Assembly (NCBI GenBank): GCA_037903475.1
Contig: JBAJFG010000446.1
Span: 682,001 to 746,000 of the forward strand
Direction: 5' to 3'
DNA length: 64,000 bases
Origin: Ancylostoma caninum
Taxonomy: Eukaryota > Nematoda > Chromadorea > Rhabditida > Ancylostomatidae
In this document: piece after piece, positions 25,419 through 36,510 of the stretch
How positions within the stretch are numbered: the stretch's first letter is position 1
Layout of the letters: the number at the start of each line of letters is the position of its first letter
Translations under genes and position numbers: made by a program
The notes under the pieces: generated by a model
Database searches by the model: none
Seen by the model: the letters and a program-made list of their open reading frames with translations, nothing else
What the model was told of the DNA's origin: nothing

Positions 25419-26763
25419 GTTACAACGCCCCAACTCTCTTAGAGAAAGTTCGATGGCTTAGCTTTCCATCGAGGAAAGATGGTCATAGCCAGTCGCATTT
25501 CCAGCCATCACCCGCTGAAGTGCTCAGCTCTCGTCTTCACAGAGCAGTAGAGTAATGCGTCTGATGTGGATCCTCATGAACCGTTACGGTGAGAAATATG
25601 TATAACAGCTCTAACGATGAGATGTGTCATCATGAAACTCATGAGGCTCACGGCAAAGTGGATTGCGTAATGTGAATCTGATCACATTTCCTCGTTTGAG
25701 TCACGCATTAGTATTAATATAACCCGCGAGAACAAGGAAAGAGTGAGCGTCATCGTCAGCGTCAGCGTCACGCTCTGATCCCCAAATATCACGTGGGGGA
25801 AAACTGCGTGAGAGGGCTTATTAGGTATATGCTTATGCGACTACATCTGCATGTACGAAATGAGGGTTGAAATGAGCAGCTATAGTGTAAAATCCACAGT
25901 GAATAGATGATAACGATTAAGATGAATTCCTAAGGAGTAAAGACAACGGCTATGCATTATTGCCGCATGAGTACTTTTTTAGGTCCTTCAAACAGGAAAA
26001 ATTTGGCGAAGGCAAACGAAAGGGAATCTAAATTCTATTGAAAAGTTCTTTGGGTGCTTCACAGGCAAGTGCGTTGCTTCTTGGGAATGCCTCAAGGAAC
26101 GAATGCGAAAATGGGCAGAATACGTAAAACATTTGTACTTTGCGGCCACTCAACTGGAATTCTTCTCGCGACGTCTCGTCCCCCCCCCCTCCCCCACCCA
26201 AGCGAGTTTTTGTCCAATTTTTGTTTCGAGGCACTTTCCAAAACAGAAACCCTGTTTAATTTTGTGGCACAACTATCACTACGTTCTGTTTCACGCAACT
26301 TACAGAATACTGTCCTAATGCTAAAAAATAGGAACAAGTGTTATGAGGGTATGGAAGCAGCAGCGAAGTCCAAGTCAAGACGAATGTGTCCACCTCAAAA
26401 ATGAGGTCGTGTATTTATAGGATTGTTGGTGCGAAATGAGGTGAGCTTGTGTTGTCCGCAAGATTTGCGCATTGGAGAAACGAAGCCACTTAGGTGACCA
26501 GTATCCCATTCTGAGAAGAGTAGAAAATAGTACGGATGGGTATTCTTTTAAGAGGGTGGGATGGACGACCTTACCGTTGAGCGCTTAAGGCCACTAGTCA
26601 TCAGGTCGCATGAGGAAGACGTTTTGTGAAATTTCAAATTTCGAGCAAAACAAATGGAACAAAAGGGGAGATCACGAACATTATGCAAGCCCAGCAGTAC
26701 ATTCGAAAACAGGACAGATTCGACAGATTCATTTTTGTTATGTGGCTATGACGGCTGTGTGTA
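25419..26763. other. no supportable gene
   Basis: Short overlapping frames only. A C-rich run lies near 26180-26200. Confidence 0.3.
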
Positions 26764-26827
26764 TTTCATTTCATTTCATTTCATTCATTCATTCATTCAT
26801 TCATTCATTCATTCATTCATTCATTCA
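26764..26827 (+). repeat. microsatellite (TTCA)n/(TTTCA)n
   Basis: A few TTTCA units pass into about ten uninterrupted ATTC units. It is a simple repeat, and the open frames reading SFIHSFIH here are artefacts. Confidence 0.95.
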
Positions 26828-27504
26828 CCAATACACTAACATGGTGCACTAATACATATAACATGCACCACGTACATGGGTAACATCCCAGAAGGTCTTA
26901 AGTGACAACGACGTTCAAAAATGTAGAGGGATGTGAGGATGACCATGGCAGGGAGGTCGAGGACCGATTGGTCGTCGATTTGCTCGTTTGATCTGCGCTT
27001 TGTCATTTTCTGCGACTTTGTAACGGGACTAGAAAGTTCTAGGAATAGTATACGTGAGGATAAGCAAATTGGATCAATGGAGCTTTAAAATTGACTAATT
27101 AACAGATGAGTAGTTTCCCAGTCACAAGGAAACTTTTCACAATGTCCGATCACAAGGATCGATCAAATCAAAGGACCGGAGTAAATCGGTAAAAGAGAGA
27201 AATCAGATTGATGGATCTTTGACGGTTGGCACAAAGGTGAGCTGGTGCTTGTACTGTTCCACAGAGGTACTCACGTTCGCCCAGACAGGCTCAGTTGGTT
27301 GAACAAGAGTGGCACCAATAGTGGTTGAAGCGAAACTTAAAATTTCATATCAAATCAAGCCATCATAAGGCCGCAATGCCTTCGAGAGGCGGTAGCTTCA
27401 TTAAACATAGATACAAAACTCCCGCAACAGATTTTATCACCGAGCAAACACTGAGTTAACTTGGGCTGTCTTCGTTGAGTCGAAAAATTTGGATGGATCG
27501 TCAT

Positions 27505-27727
27505 CTATTCTTTCCACTTTTGATTCTCTTGAGATTTTACACTAGAAAACAGACCAGTCATCCACTTGAACATCCTCACATTGCCTCCTCTTGCTTCTGT
27601 TACACCTGGCGTCATTCCATGGATGTCATTCACATAAAGATCACAAACTGCAGGGATGAGGAACCGGCAATATTCAAGCACTGCCTCTTGCAACTCTTCT
27701 TGAGTGTGCACGTTCTTTTTCTTGAAA
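27505..27727 (-). pseudogene. possible Tc1/mariner-type transposase C-terminal remnant
   Basis: The minus strand, after acceptor-like TTTTCAAG, stays open for about 70 codons: TQEELQEAVLEYCRFLIPAV, then CDLYVNDIHGMTPGVTEARG and GNVRMFKWM. The pattern V-x-x-M-x-x-(R/G)-V-x-x-ARGG resembles the C-terminal end of Tc1/maT transposases (MPxRxxAVIxARGG). No terminal repeats were found around it. It could instead be an exon of an unknown gene. Confidence 0.3.
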
Positions 27728-28058
27728 ATTTTTCGTCAAAGAAATTCTGGACTATATGAACATGGAATGACTGAACACACAGAGAAGTTTTTCGTAACAG
27801 CGTTAAGATGTGGTGACTTGAGAGGCCTCTCAAGCATGTGTAAAATTCAAGATTTCACTATTAAGTGGTGTAGCAACTCCCACGAACAAGGGAGTTCTCC
27901 CGTACAAGGTTTACACTTTCAATATACCTGAAGAGGGCGAAATTAGTGACTCTTGAAGGGAAGATCCACAAACTACTTGTCGTGATAAACGTTCTTACTA
28001 AGATATAGGTTAAGTTTTTTCTAGAATCCCACAATATTTTCTGCATAGCACTTATTTC

Positions 28059-28269
28059 TAGTGCAATACTTCCAGACTGTGGGCTGAATCGCTCCCCGGG
28101 GGAAGTGCACCCCAAACATGTAGCTCCACTGGATGTCCTGCTCGTTTCAGCAATCGGATCAGCAGCAACATCGTAGCAGACGCAAAAATAATCTCCGGCG
28201 CCAGAATAGCGGATACCACGATCCGAACAACGACCGGCACAAAAACTGCGATCAACAGTACTCGCCATC
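28059..28269 (-). CDS. possible exon of a cysteine-containing protein
   Basis: After the acceptor-like TTTGTTTTAG the minus strand reads MASTVDRSFCAGRCSDRG, later GAGDYFCVCYDVAADP. The C-x3-C and C-x-C spacing is the kind seen in small Cys-rich secreted proteins, and third positions favour T and C. However, a second frame is open over the same DNA and is very hydrophobic, and no partner exons were found. I do not assign a function. Confidence 0.25.
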
Positions 28270-29404
28270 TAAAACAAAGTAGTATTAAGTATGCAAGCAT
28301 CAGGACTAAACAAGCAAAACTTCGACGAAAACAATAACATAGCAAAAAACAAAATTTACGTCTAATATATCAACATTATTGCGAAATCTTATGAAATCTT
28401 CATTCAAATCACAAATAACTTGCGATCGAAAACGACAAATCGATCGCAATAGTAGTTAGCTGTAGCAAATAGGATAGAAAAATCATAAAAAAAGCGAAGA
28501 AATTAGGAGAACAAGTCAGTGTCACCATTCAATGTATTCGAACGTCAGTCTTCAAAACTACAATTTTTGCCCTAAGAAGTACCTTACGAGAAACTTTCAG
28601 CATTACCTCTACGGATGCCAAAATTCTCAGCCACACCTGCCAAAGCCAGTCTTCAGTCAACTTCGCTTCGATTCAGCCGCAAAAGATGCCATCGGTTATC
28701 GTCATTGTCATCTAACCGCGTTCATTCGTTTTCAAGCATGCATTCCTTTTCTCTTCAGTTATATCTATGCTTAACAAAATGAAATTGCTAGCCAAATCTT
28801 CTCTTCGTTCTCGCCGTTATTCTGACTCAATTACTCGTTCAACACCTCCTCTTTGTCGCGAATAGCACTCACCAACTGTGCTTTCTCCTCCTCCACCACC
28901 ATTACACAACAAAACACAAAAAACCAACGCGCTTACGGACGAATAAGATTCCGATGAGAATAAGATTCTTTGTGTACCAACCTCCATCATGCCCTCAGTG
29001 TTCGCAAACCATCCACCACATTTATGCACAAAACCACTACCCTTCTGTGTGAAAGCTTACATGCTACTCAACAACAATACTCTTTACGCAAAATGCGCTA
29101 AACCTCACCACATCTCTGTTTGCCAAGACACCACACCATGTCATAAGTGTGTACAACATCTCACCGTTCTCTGCACCAGTAAACCCAGCCTCTTTTTTAG
29201 TTCCCGAGACCGGAACATCCCAAGCGGTATGATGTGAGAAAAGCAAAACCGTACACAGTTTGTATTATAGCAGTAACTATCGTGGTCAAGCAGTTACCGC
29301 CCTCCGTAACCATTACTTACTTTGATACATTGATGGTCCTTTTAAGCTGGCGATCTTCTCAGTGAGGACCACAACTTTTCCACATGGTACGATTTCTGGC
29401 GACC
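28270..29404. other. no supportable gene
   Basis: The plus-strand frame at 28532-28774 is open but has no domain. The rest is CT/CA-rich sequence without recognised features. Confidence 0.3.
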
Positions 29405-29419
29405 TGCATCCATTGTGGT

Positions 29420-29494
29420 AGACCTTGTTTATGAATGACCGAGAGTCCGCTGCTTTATCCACTAGACCATCCTGCTGCTGATCTCTTCCATCCC
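29420..29494 (-). repeat. tRNA-like head, minus orientation
   Basis: Reading the minus strand: GATGGAAGAGATCAGCAGCA, then GGTCTAGTGGATAAAGC (A-box-like) and AGCGGACTCTC. The same head occurs in plus orientation at about 29860-29910 and at 62580-62660, and it resembles the D-arm of tRNA-Arg. Here it abuts the left end of the element starting at 29495. Confidence 0.55.
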
Positions 29495-29929
29495 CTCAGA
29501 CAATTCCGGGGGGCAAATCCCGTTCTTACCACCGGCAAATCCCCGACGAAACGTTTGAACGAGGACCAATAGCGGACAAACAGCGGGCGGAACCAAGCAT
29601 GTTGCGGGCCAAACGCGCTGTCGGGCGAATCGCGGGCTGAACGCAGAATCATTCGGGCTTATGCACCACCGTCGGGGTTCGGCCCGTTATGTGAAGAGTG
29701 TCGGGCATCGGCTCGCTTTCCGCGGCCACTGACCGCCGGCAAATACCTCCAAAAACGGCCTGAACGACTACATATTTCGTCTCAATACAGAAATGGCTCG
29801 GTCGGAATAGTTGGTAGGTGGTAGTACGCACTTGATAAAGGAGAAGGCAGCACCGGTATGGAAGAGATCAGCAGCATGGATGGCCTAGTGGACAAAGCAG
29901 CGCACTCTCACTCTGAAGTTTTTTCCCAA

Positions 29930-30213
29930 GTTACATGCAATTTTATTCCTAGCTTACATGAAGGCTTCACGCAAGTTAGCGATAAAACCGCATGTAAGTT
30001 GTTTCTGTTTCCAAAAGATTACATGTAAGCTTACGAAAAGATTACGTGTAAGCTTACAAAAAGCTTACATACAAGCTTACAAAAAGCTTACATACAAGCT
30101 TACAAAAAGATTACATACAAACTTACAAAAAGCTTGCATACAAGCTTACAAAAAGCTTACATGTAAGCTTGCAAAAAGGTTACATACAAACTTACAAAAA
30201 GCTTACATGTAAG
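29930..30213 (+). repeat. left subterminal tandem array
   Basis: About a dozen units of roughly 21-22 bp built on AAGCTTACAAAAAGCTTACA, with variants TACATGTAAGCTTAC and TACATACAAGCTTAC. The palindromic core TTACATGTAA also occurs beside the terminal repeat. Confidence 0.9.
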
Positions 30214-30344
30214 CAAGAGGAATAGCGAAAATTAAATCTATCCAGAGCAAATTTTGCCCTACGAAGACCAGCAGAGCTTATAGGTTGCTTTGTATTTCAG
30301 AAAAAATATTGGCGTAGTCATATAAATTATATAGAACTAGACGG

Positions 30345-31010
30345 CATACCCGGCTTAGCTCGGGTGTTTTACAACCCTGGCCCTCTCACACTGAAGAGGA
30401 TAATTGATATTGCTGATGAAATCATTGCAAGTACCCGTAATTTCGGTGGTGTGCACATTAGCCATGCCCAAGTTATCCTGCCCCCAAGTAACCGCGTAAG
30501 CGAAAATGAAGTTATTTCGATGGGAAATTCGTGGAAAACAGTTGCCATATTCGTACTTAGGTGTTTAGCGTGTTCGATTGATCCAGTAAGCACATTTTGC
30601 CCCTTTTCAGAAGCAGGAAAAGAACATTATTGAATCGATATATTCATGCAAAACAATTGTCGTATTTGTGTTCGGCATACTGAAAAATCCCTGTAGACAC
30701 GTCTCCACCAACCCATGGGCGAAAACAGCAAAAAGTCAATAAAACCGAGGAATCAACAATTCGTGCAGAATGGTTGTCATTTTCGTGTTCAGCGTATTGA
30801 CGAACCCCAGTAGACATGTGTCTACCGCCCCATGGGCAAGAACAGCAAAAAATCAATAAAGTCAATAAATCGATATTTTTGTGCAGAACGGTTATCATAT
30901 TCGTGTTCAGGGCATCAAGAAACCCCAGTAGGCATATCCTCATCGACCCCTGGAGAAAATCAGCGAAAAATCAATAAATCAACAAATTCATGGAAAAATG
31001 AAAACATGTC
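30345..31010 (-). repeat. roughly 115-bp tandem array with hairpin motif
   Basis: Starts with ACCCGGCTTAGCTCGGGTG, a short imperfect hairpin. From about 30520 to 31000 it carries one partial and three fuller units of about 115 bp with the order TTCGTGCAGAA, GTCATTTTCGTGTTCA, CCCCAGTAGACATG, CAGCAAAAAATCAATAAA. The same module lies in the opposite orientation at 51690-52345. Confidence 0.8.
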
Positions 31011-32275
31011 CGTTAGGCCTAGGGCATACTATACAGCGACGCTGTCGCGGTGAAGAAAATGAATGGAATTGATGAGAACCAAATGTTACGAACTCTCATA
31101 TCTTATCACACAGTTTGCATGGAATACTGTGCTGGCATAGGAGCCACCGTAAGAAAACTTGTGGTGGTGAAAGGTCGCAGCGACAGCGTCGCTGTGTAGT
31201 ATACGTAAGGCCTTAAAAGTGATATGAGGTGATCATCGTCCTCGGATCTAGAGTTAGGCGAACGATAGACTAGCACAATTCGATGGCGATTCATTGATTC
31301 AGAGTAGATGTCAAAAACGATGTGGTCAAAGGAAGCATTAGAAGTTGTTTCAATCTTTCAAAGGTGATGTCGTCGCGAATCAGTACACAAGTTCCCCCTC
31401 CTCTTTTGCCCAAGCGGTCTTTCCGGAGGAGGGAATATGGCAGATCACCAGTTATTTCAGAGTCAGAGAATTTGGGACAAAGCCATGGCTCGGTTACGAA
31501 AACAAAAACGGGCTTGTGTAAAGAGATCAAGTAGTGAAGTTCAGGTAGTTTGTTGGTAAGGCTTCTGTTGTTCAAAAGTAAGCAGGATAGACCTTGCAAG
31601 CCTAATGGTTTTTTGAGCCAGAAGCTTTGATCTTAAGGATGTCAGAAACTTTCACAACTTGTTCCCCATAAACTACATAAACTTTGCTACCATTATGTTC
31701 TTTCATATTTAGATCGCGTGCTTGCCTTCTGAGTTCCTTCTCCTTATCACGCTCCTCACGGGTTATGACCGCCGCACATAGATGTGGTCAAACCCGTGTT
31801 TATGGCGCAAAGTTGGTGCATTGCTTAGCGCTTTGCGGACAAAGCTCTTAGAAGGTAGTACACATTTGATACGTCTTACCCTCGGTGAAGTCGCCCATCC
31901 TGTATACTTCGGTCGGACGGGCTTCTACACCGAGCGCGCTCAGTACTTTGCAGGTCTCTGCTTCAGTATGAGCAAGCCGTTAAAACGAATCAAAAATTCC
32001 TTTGGCTTCATCAATACCAGCTATGGCAAGGGACCTTCCTCTCTTCTCGGACTCAATTATTACCCTAGGATCGAGCTGGAGTAGTTGTATTAATTGGTCC
32101 AACAAGGGAAGAGCTTCCGGAGCCTTATCAGCTAGTATTAACTGAAGCCTTATAATTACCTCATTCTTATCGGATCCTGTAGTGAAGGTGTTGGCAGTAG
32201 GTGGAACAGCGGGTTGGGAATCCGTCTTAGAGAATTCAGCATTAGCAGCAGATTTGCGGGTAAAGGCCATGATCA
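30985..32275 (-). pseudogene. CR1-like LINE fragment (ORF1-like region and endonuclease)
   Basis: Minus strand. The frame from 32270 reads MAFTRKSAANAEF, then LLQLDPRVIIESEKRGRSLA, and after a frameshift VLSALGVEARPTEVYRMGDF and ITREERDKEKELRRQARDLN with KVYVVYGEQVV, typical of CR1/T1-type nematode LINEs. A second frame (31599 down) is the apurinic endonuclease start: LLLNNRSLTNKLPELHYLI, TEPWL, PYSLLRKDRLGKRGGG. After another frameshift it reads RIVLVYRSPNSRSEDD. It is broken by a 197-bp MITE and lost into the 115-bp array; the reverse transcriptase is absent. Confidence 0.85.
31016..31212 (+). mobile_element. PIF/Harbinger-like MITE, 197 bp
   Basis: The termini GGCCTAGGGCATACTATACA and the inverted GGCCTTACGTATACTACACA share CAGCGACGCTGTCGC just inside. 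TTA flanks both ends (31013-31015 and 31213-31215), matching the TWA duplication of Harbinger elements. It interrupts the LINE endonuclease frame after the codons for LISLL. A second copy of identical length lies at 40471-40667. Confidence 0.8.
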
Positions 32276-32324
32276 GAGGGAACGGATTATCGACCGCTCA
32301 GGGGCGCAGATGAGACGAGAATGA

Positions 32325-32672
32325 AACATGTAAGTTGTTTTGATTCCAAAAAGATTACATGTAAGTTGTGGCGGCTCCATAAGATTACATGTAACTTGTT
32401 TTCACTCCAAAAAGGATACATGTAAGTTGCAAATCTGCGAAAACTTACATGTAGGTTGTTTTGACCTTGAATTGATTGCATGTAAGTTGTTTTGACTCGG
32501 AAAACCCTACAAGTAAGTTGTTTTGACTCGAATAATATCACATGTAAGTTATTTCGACTCGAAAATATCGCATGTAAGTTGTTTTGGCTCGAAAAAGATC
32601 GCATGTAGGTTGGAATGGAGAAGAAATGTTACATGTAAGTTGTTTCCGCCCTCAAAGCTTACATGTAACTTG
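32325..32672 (+). repeat. right subterminal tandem array
   Basis: About nine or ten units of roughly 30-38 bp built on ACATGTAAGTTGTTTTGACT and CGAAAAAGAT. It shares TTACATGTAA with the left array at 29930-30213 and with the terminal repeat of the enclosing element. Confidence 0.9.
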
Positions 32673-33186
32673 GGAAAAAACTTCAGAGTCAGTCATTCAT
32701 AAAGAATGGTCAGGTTGGTTGGAATCCTCTCAGTAATAGAAGAAGGCTGGCACTACGAAACCATGGATACGGCTTGCAAACAGCCATCTTTTCGTAATTC
32801 TGAAAAAATTTGCATATTTTATACACCGGTGGATCACGTTGGATCCACAATAGCTTCGAACCCGGAGCTCTTCCGTGCGAGACTGTGCCCTAGCAGTGAC
32901 CAAGGTGGCAGAGGTTATCACGGTGCCGGCGTCCAGCTGACCGGTAATTGTGAAGAATAACGCCTTGTGCGCTGGATTAGGAGCAGTAGCACCTGGTGGT
33001 TTGCGAGCTCATGGCGGCCTCAACGCGGATAGTACTCGCGCGGATAGGAATGCAAGCCTCGTTTTCAGCGGCCCTACAGCGGTCTGAATGCGACTACTTC
33101 TCGGGCGAAAACACCCAAACGCTCGTTCCCACCCTCGCCCCTCCCTCGTTCGGAACGGGATTTACTCCCGAAATTGTCTGAGCCGG

Positions 33187-33303
33187 TGTTGTTTTCATCC
33201 TCTATCACGTCCCTACTTTCACCAACCAATCATTCCCAACGTGCCAGTTCCTTATTGAGCCGAAATGTGTAGTCGTTAAGGCCGCTTTTCGGAGATACCG
33301 ACC
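33187..33303 (-). repeat. inverted fragment of the CTCAGACAATT-family element
   Basis: The minus strand matches positions about 62460-62575 (CGGCCTTAACGACTACACAT, then ATTGGTTGGTGAAAGTAGGG). It directly follows the right end of copy 1 but in the opposite orientation. Confidence 0.65.
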
Positions 33304-33970
33304 TGATCGTCCGGCTGACGCCGGACTCTCAGGCTTGTTTTCGTGATCGCTTCGCTCGCATATTTTCATTGTCCTCAGATAAGATTAGGGCAGGTGGATG
33401 AACATCCGCAGAGAAGTATTCTTTACCGCAGTTCATGAAACCATTGACCTCCTATGGATAGCTCCTTTCCAACAACGCATTTCGGTTCGCTGTGGTGGAC
33501 GTAAACAGTAAAAATTGACCAAGTATGTGCAAACTGGGATTGGACCTGAACAACGGTACACCCTTATCTCACCGTTGGGGCCTATCTCCAGAGGTTTCTC
33601 CACTTTTGAACGCCTACACCCTTATCATGCCATTAGACCCGACTCCACGCGTTACCCTGCTTTTGGATCCCGGCGCACCCATATCACGCCGTTGGACTCG
33701 GTGCCAGGCGTTTCCCCGCTCTTGGACGCCGGCGCACCTTTTCATAGCGCCATTGCACAGCTGTGAAACCGTCGGGTGGCGCCTTTCCTCTATGTGTGAG
33801 AGCCGGCGCACGTCACTTCCATCTGTGGACCACTTCTTGAGCATCGATCTCACTACCGAATGCCGTCGCCATCAGCAAACCCGATTCTCTACATTTTCCC
33901 CACTATGGAGTGTCGGCGCATCCCCAGCCCATAAGTGGGCCAGATTTTTAGCAACTTCGTCAGACGCTTA
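33304..33970 (+). repeat. terminal-hairpin element with GCGCACCC minisatellite, copy 1
   Basis: Begins with CCTGATCGTCCGGCTGACGC and CGGACTCTCAGGCTT, a hairpin with stems TCCGGC/GCCGGA and CCTGA/TCAGG. Then come CGCTTCGCTCGCATATTTTC, a unique stretch, and from about 33550 diverged units of about 50-55 bp containing CCGGCGCACCC.TATCAC and TGGACCCG. Positions 35575-36113 hold the inverted counterpart. The right boundary is uncertain. Confidence 0.6.
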
Positions 33971-34433
33971 GTCTAGCACACTTATCACATCGCTGCGGAC
34001 CCATCTGATGACATCTTTCCCACTACTGACTGCGTGCGCATCCTCACGCAGCTGTGCCTCCGTTTCTAGAACCCTCCTGCGAACTCCGCCGCCGATATCT
34101 TCTCCTCCTTGCTGTTCCCCTTCTATCTGGCTAGACCATTTCTCTCTAAAACATACTCACAGCATGTTGTTCTTTTCACGACTTGATAAACACCTGCAAA
34201 TAAACACCCAGACTCATTCATTTTGACTGTGATGTGAACAACTATAGGTTTTCCATGCGAAACAGAGTGAACCAAATTACCTGGCAATCAAAGTAAAAAG
34301 GAGAATTTGCACACTTTTTATATGTAACTTGACACGCTGAAATCATGGTGTAATCAGATTTTTCCGGTAGGGGCTGGTTCTCTTGTACATACACACAATG
34401 ACTTAAAATGCCAATTAGTATTAACTATGATTG

Positions 34434-34585
34434 GCCGGCGGTCAGTGGCCGCGAAAAGCGGGCTAGCGCGTTTGGCCCGCAACATGCGTGGTTTCGCCCG
34501 CTGTTTGCCCGTCCTCGTTCAAACGTTTCGTCAGGGATCTGCTGACGGTTGAAACGAGATTTGCCCCCGGAATTGTCTCAGTAGG
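34434..34585 (-). repeat. CTCAGACAATT-family element, left-arm fragment
   Basis: The minus strand reads CTGAGACAATTCCGGGGGCA, then ACGAAACGTTTGAACGAGGA, GCGGGCCAAACGCGCT and GGCCACTGACCGCCGG, matching the left arm of copies at 29495 and 62214. The overlapping 155-codon frame starting at 34488 is an artefact of this repeat. Confidence 0.7.
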
Positions 34586-35015
34586 CTGTAGAGCTATTTA
34601 CGCTAGTCAGACTTGCGTATACATTTGCAAGGAATTGTTCGTGAAGACCGGTCAACGCTGCATGAACTTCTTAGAACCTCAGCAACAACTATCTAACCAG
34701 CTTTTGAAAAACTGGTTTCAGATCGCATCTAAATCTTACTTCTTGTTAATTGGCAGTTCATGTGTGTGTATGTGCACGAGAACCAGCCATCAAAAATTGA
34801 GAATACCTATACCATCGTGTTCAGCGCGTCGAGTTATGTACGAAAATGTGGTAAATTTCGATTTTTACCTTGATTTACAGGTGTTTCGGACCCTTTTGTC
34901 ATTTTCAGACATGTTAATGGCTGACAGTTGTTTTGATCACTGTCGGAATGAATGAGATAAGCTTTTGATTACAGGACCGTATAAAAGGAAAGTGAAGGGT
35001 AGGACACCTGTATAG

Positions 35016-35294
35016 CAGTGGCGGACGCAGGGGGGGGGGGGGGGGGGGCGCGCCCCCCCCGAGAATGGGTCGCCAAATTTTCGAAATTACTTTACAATAC
35101 AAATAAAAATCTTGTGTTAGTTTATTTTTAATTGTTTATTTTTATTATTATTTTTAATATATTTTTTATTTATTGTTTATTATTATAATTAATATTATTA
35201 TTAATTTTATTTTCCGTCTGGGTCCCCAAAACGGCGGAGACCCCACTTTTCTTCCCACGCCCCCCCTCCCGCCCACTTTCTGCGTCCGCCACTG
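35016..35294 (+). mobile_element. hAT-type MITE, 279 bp, perfect 8-bp duplication
   Basis: The termini CAGTGGCGGACGCAG and CTTTCTGCGTCCGCCACTG are flanked by CTGTATAG on both sides (35008-35015 and 35295-35302). The structure matches the copy at 17593-17871 to the same total length: poly-G, GAGAATGGGTCGCC, AT-rich core, TTTTCCGTCTGGGTCC. It inserted at the left edge of the MITE that begins at 35301. Confidence 0.93.
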
Positions 35295-35300
35295 CTGTAT

Positions 35301-35565
35301 AGGGCAATTTATACTAGCTGCGTGCGTTAGTCGCGCATCAGTCGCACGCATCCATTTGAAAGGGATTTTCCATGAAGACCGGTCAACGCGGCATGTACAC
35401 CCTCAATGAAAAGAACGTGCGGCCGTCGCGAGGTAGTAAACGCGTGCGTCTGAGCTGCGACTGCGATGCGACTGCTATGCGACTGGGCCCTATTCTTCAT
35501 CATATAGTCGGCAATTTATACTGGGTGCGCGCGTCAGTCGCACGCACCCAGTATAAATTGCCCTT
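35301..35565 (+). mobile_element. MITE of the GGGCAATTTATAC family
   Basis: The ends AGGGCAATTTATACTAGCTG and the inverted AGGGCAATTTATACTGGGTG are clear terminal repeats. The internal words TTTTCCATGAAGACCGGTCA and GTGCGTCTGAGCTGCGACTG are shared with 12728-12955. A 3-bp TAT duplication is possible (35298-35300 before the hAT insertion, 35566-35568 after) but not certain. Confidence 0.7.
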
Positions 35566-35574
35566 ATAACGAAT

Positions 35575-36113
35575 AGGAGGAACCAGGCGAACGATGGATG
35601 ACACGGAGGAGGGTTATGCCTTAGTGGAGTGCTAGAGGTGGGCTGACGGTGTGATAAGGGTACGCTGGCGTCCAAAAGTGGGGAAACGCCTAGAGTCGGG
35701 TCCAACGGCGTGATATGGGTGCGCCGACGCTCAAAAGCGGAGAAACGCCTGGAGTCGGGTCCAACGAAGTGATAACAGTGTACAGAGGTTCCAAAGTGGA
35801 GGAACCTCTGGAGATAGATCCCAACGGTGATAAGGGTGCACCATTGTTCAGGTCCAATCCCAGTTTGCACTTACTCGGTCAATTTTCAATATTCACGTCC
35901 ACCATAGCGAACCGAAATGCGTTGTTGGAAAGGAGCTGTCCATAGTGGGTCAGCGGCTCCATGAACTGCGGTGAAGAATACTTCTCTGGATAGTGTCTGT
36001 TCATCCGACTGCATCAATCTTATCTAAGGACAATGAAAATATGCGAGCGAAGCGAACAAGAAAAGAAGCCTGAGATTCCGGCGTCAGCCGGACGATCAGG
36101 CTGGTAGTTGTAA
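35575..36113 (-). repeat. terminal-hairpin element with minisatellite, copy 2
   Basis: The minus strand repeats the order seen at 33304 onward: hairpin AGCCTGATCGTCCGGCTGAC at the 36113 end, CGCTTCGCTCGCATATTTTC, CTCCTTTCCAACAACGCATT, then units with GGCGCACCCATATCACGCCG. A truncated start of the same family lies at about 40453-40468. Confidence 0.65.
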
Positions 36114-36510
36114 ATGAAAAGCTTATAGAATAGTTGTTATGACCTTTTCCTTGCTAAAAAGATGAAAACCTAGCGAAATCGTTGTCCCCCGAAATCAACC
36201 CGTTAGAACAGGAACATTTTGTGGATTACATTCATTCAAAATACAACATTTTTATTGGTGGCATTCACAAGCGTTTCCAAGCTGTTCGACACGACATAGC
36301 AAAAAAACCCAATGCTATTCTCTGATTTTCATAGTTTACTGTGATTGGACGATCTTCAGCTATCGCTCACATCAGTTTTTCACGCTCCACAGTCGTACTT
36401 CACTCACTGAAGGTGCGAAATTGTCTAAAAAGACCTCAAATTCGAAAGGAAATAGTTTCTTTATCAAATGCCCGAACAGGAACTCTGATAACTGTGCAGT
36501 ACGAATTCCG

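Larger units (their letters stand above)
29911..32688. mobile_element. inverted-repeat element with subterminal arrays, Tc4/Tc5-like target site
   Basis: The termini begin CTCTGAAGTTTTTTCCCAAG on both strands, with 27 perfect bases. The flanks are TCA at 29908-29910 and 32689-32691. The empty site is known from the related host copy at 62624-62640 (GGACTCTCAGTCATTC), so the insertion is at C-TCA-G. Duplication of TNA inside CTNAG is what C. elegans Tc4 and Tc5 do (established knowledge). Tandem arrays of TTACATGTAAG-like words lie just inside both ends. The middle holds a LINE fragment, a MITE and a 115-bp array instead of a transposase. Confidence 0.75.
29495..33182 (+). mobile_element. CTCAGACAATT-family element, copy 1, split by a 2.8-kb insertion
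   Basis: The two halves, 29495-29910 and 32692-33182, together match the less interrupted copy at 62214-63090. The left terminus CTCAGACAATTCCGGGGG and right terminus CCCGAAATTGTCTGAG are inverted repeats. The internal order is: GC-rich arm (CCGACGAAACGTTTGAACGA, GCGGGCCAAACGCGCTGTCG), a CGGCCTGAACGACTACA segment, the tRNA-like head, then a tail with CTCTCAGTAATAGAAGAAGG and GGATAGGAATGCAAGC. There is no coding capacity. The superfamily is not recognised. Confidence 0.75.

Noticed and set aside
30364..30633. 89-codon frame after the CCGGGT hairpin motif
   Set aside because: It lies in the repeat module and is open on both strands; no domain.
34488..34955. 155-codon plus-strand frame
   Set aside because: It starts inside a fragment of the 0.88-kb repeat and has no splice or domain support.
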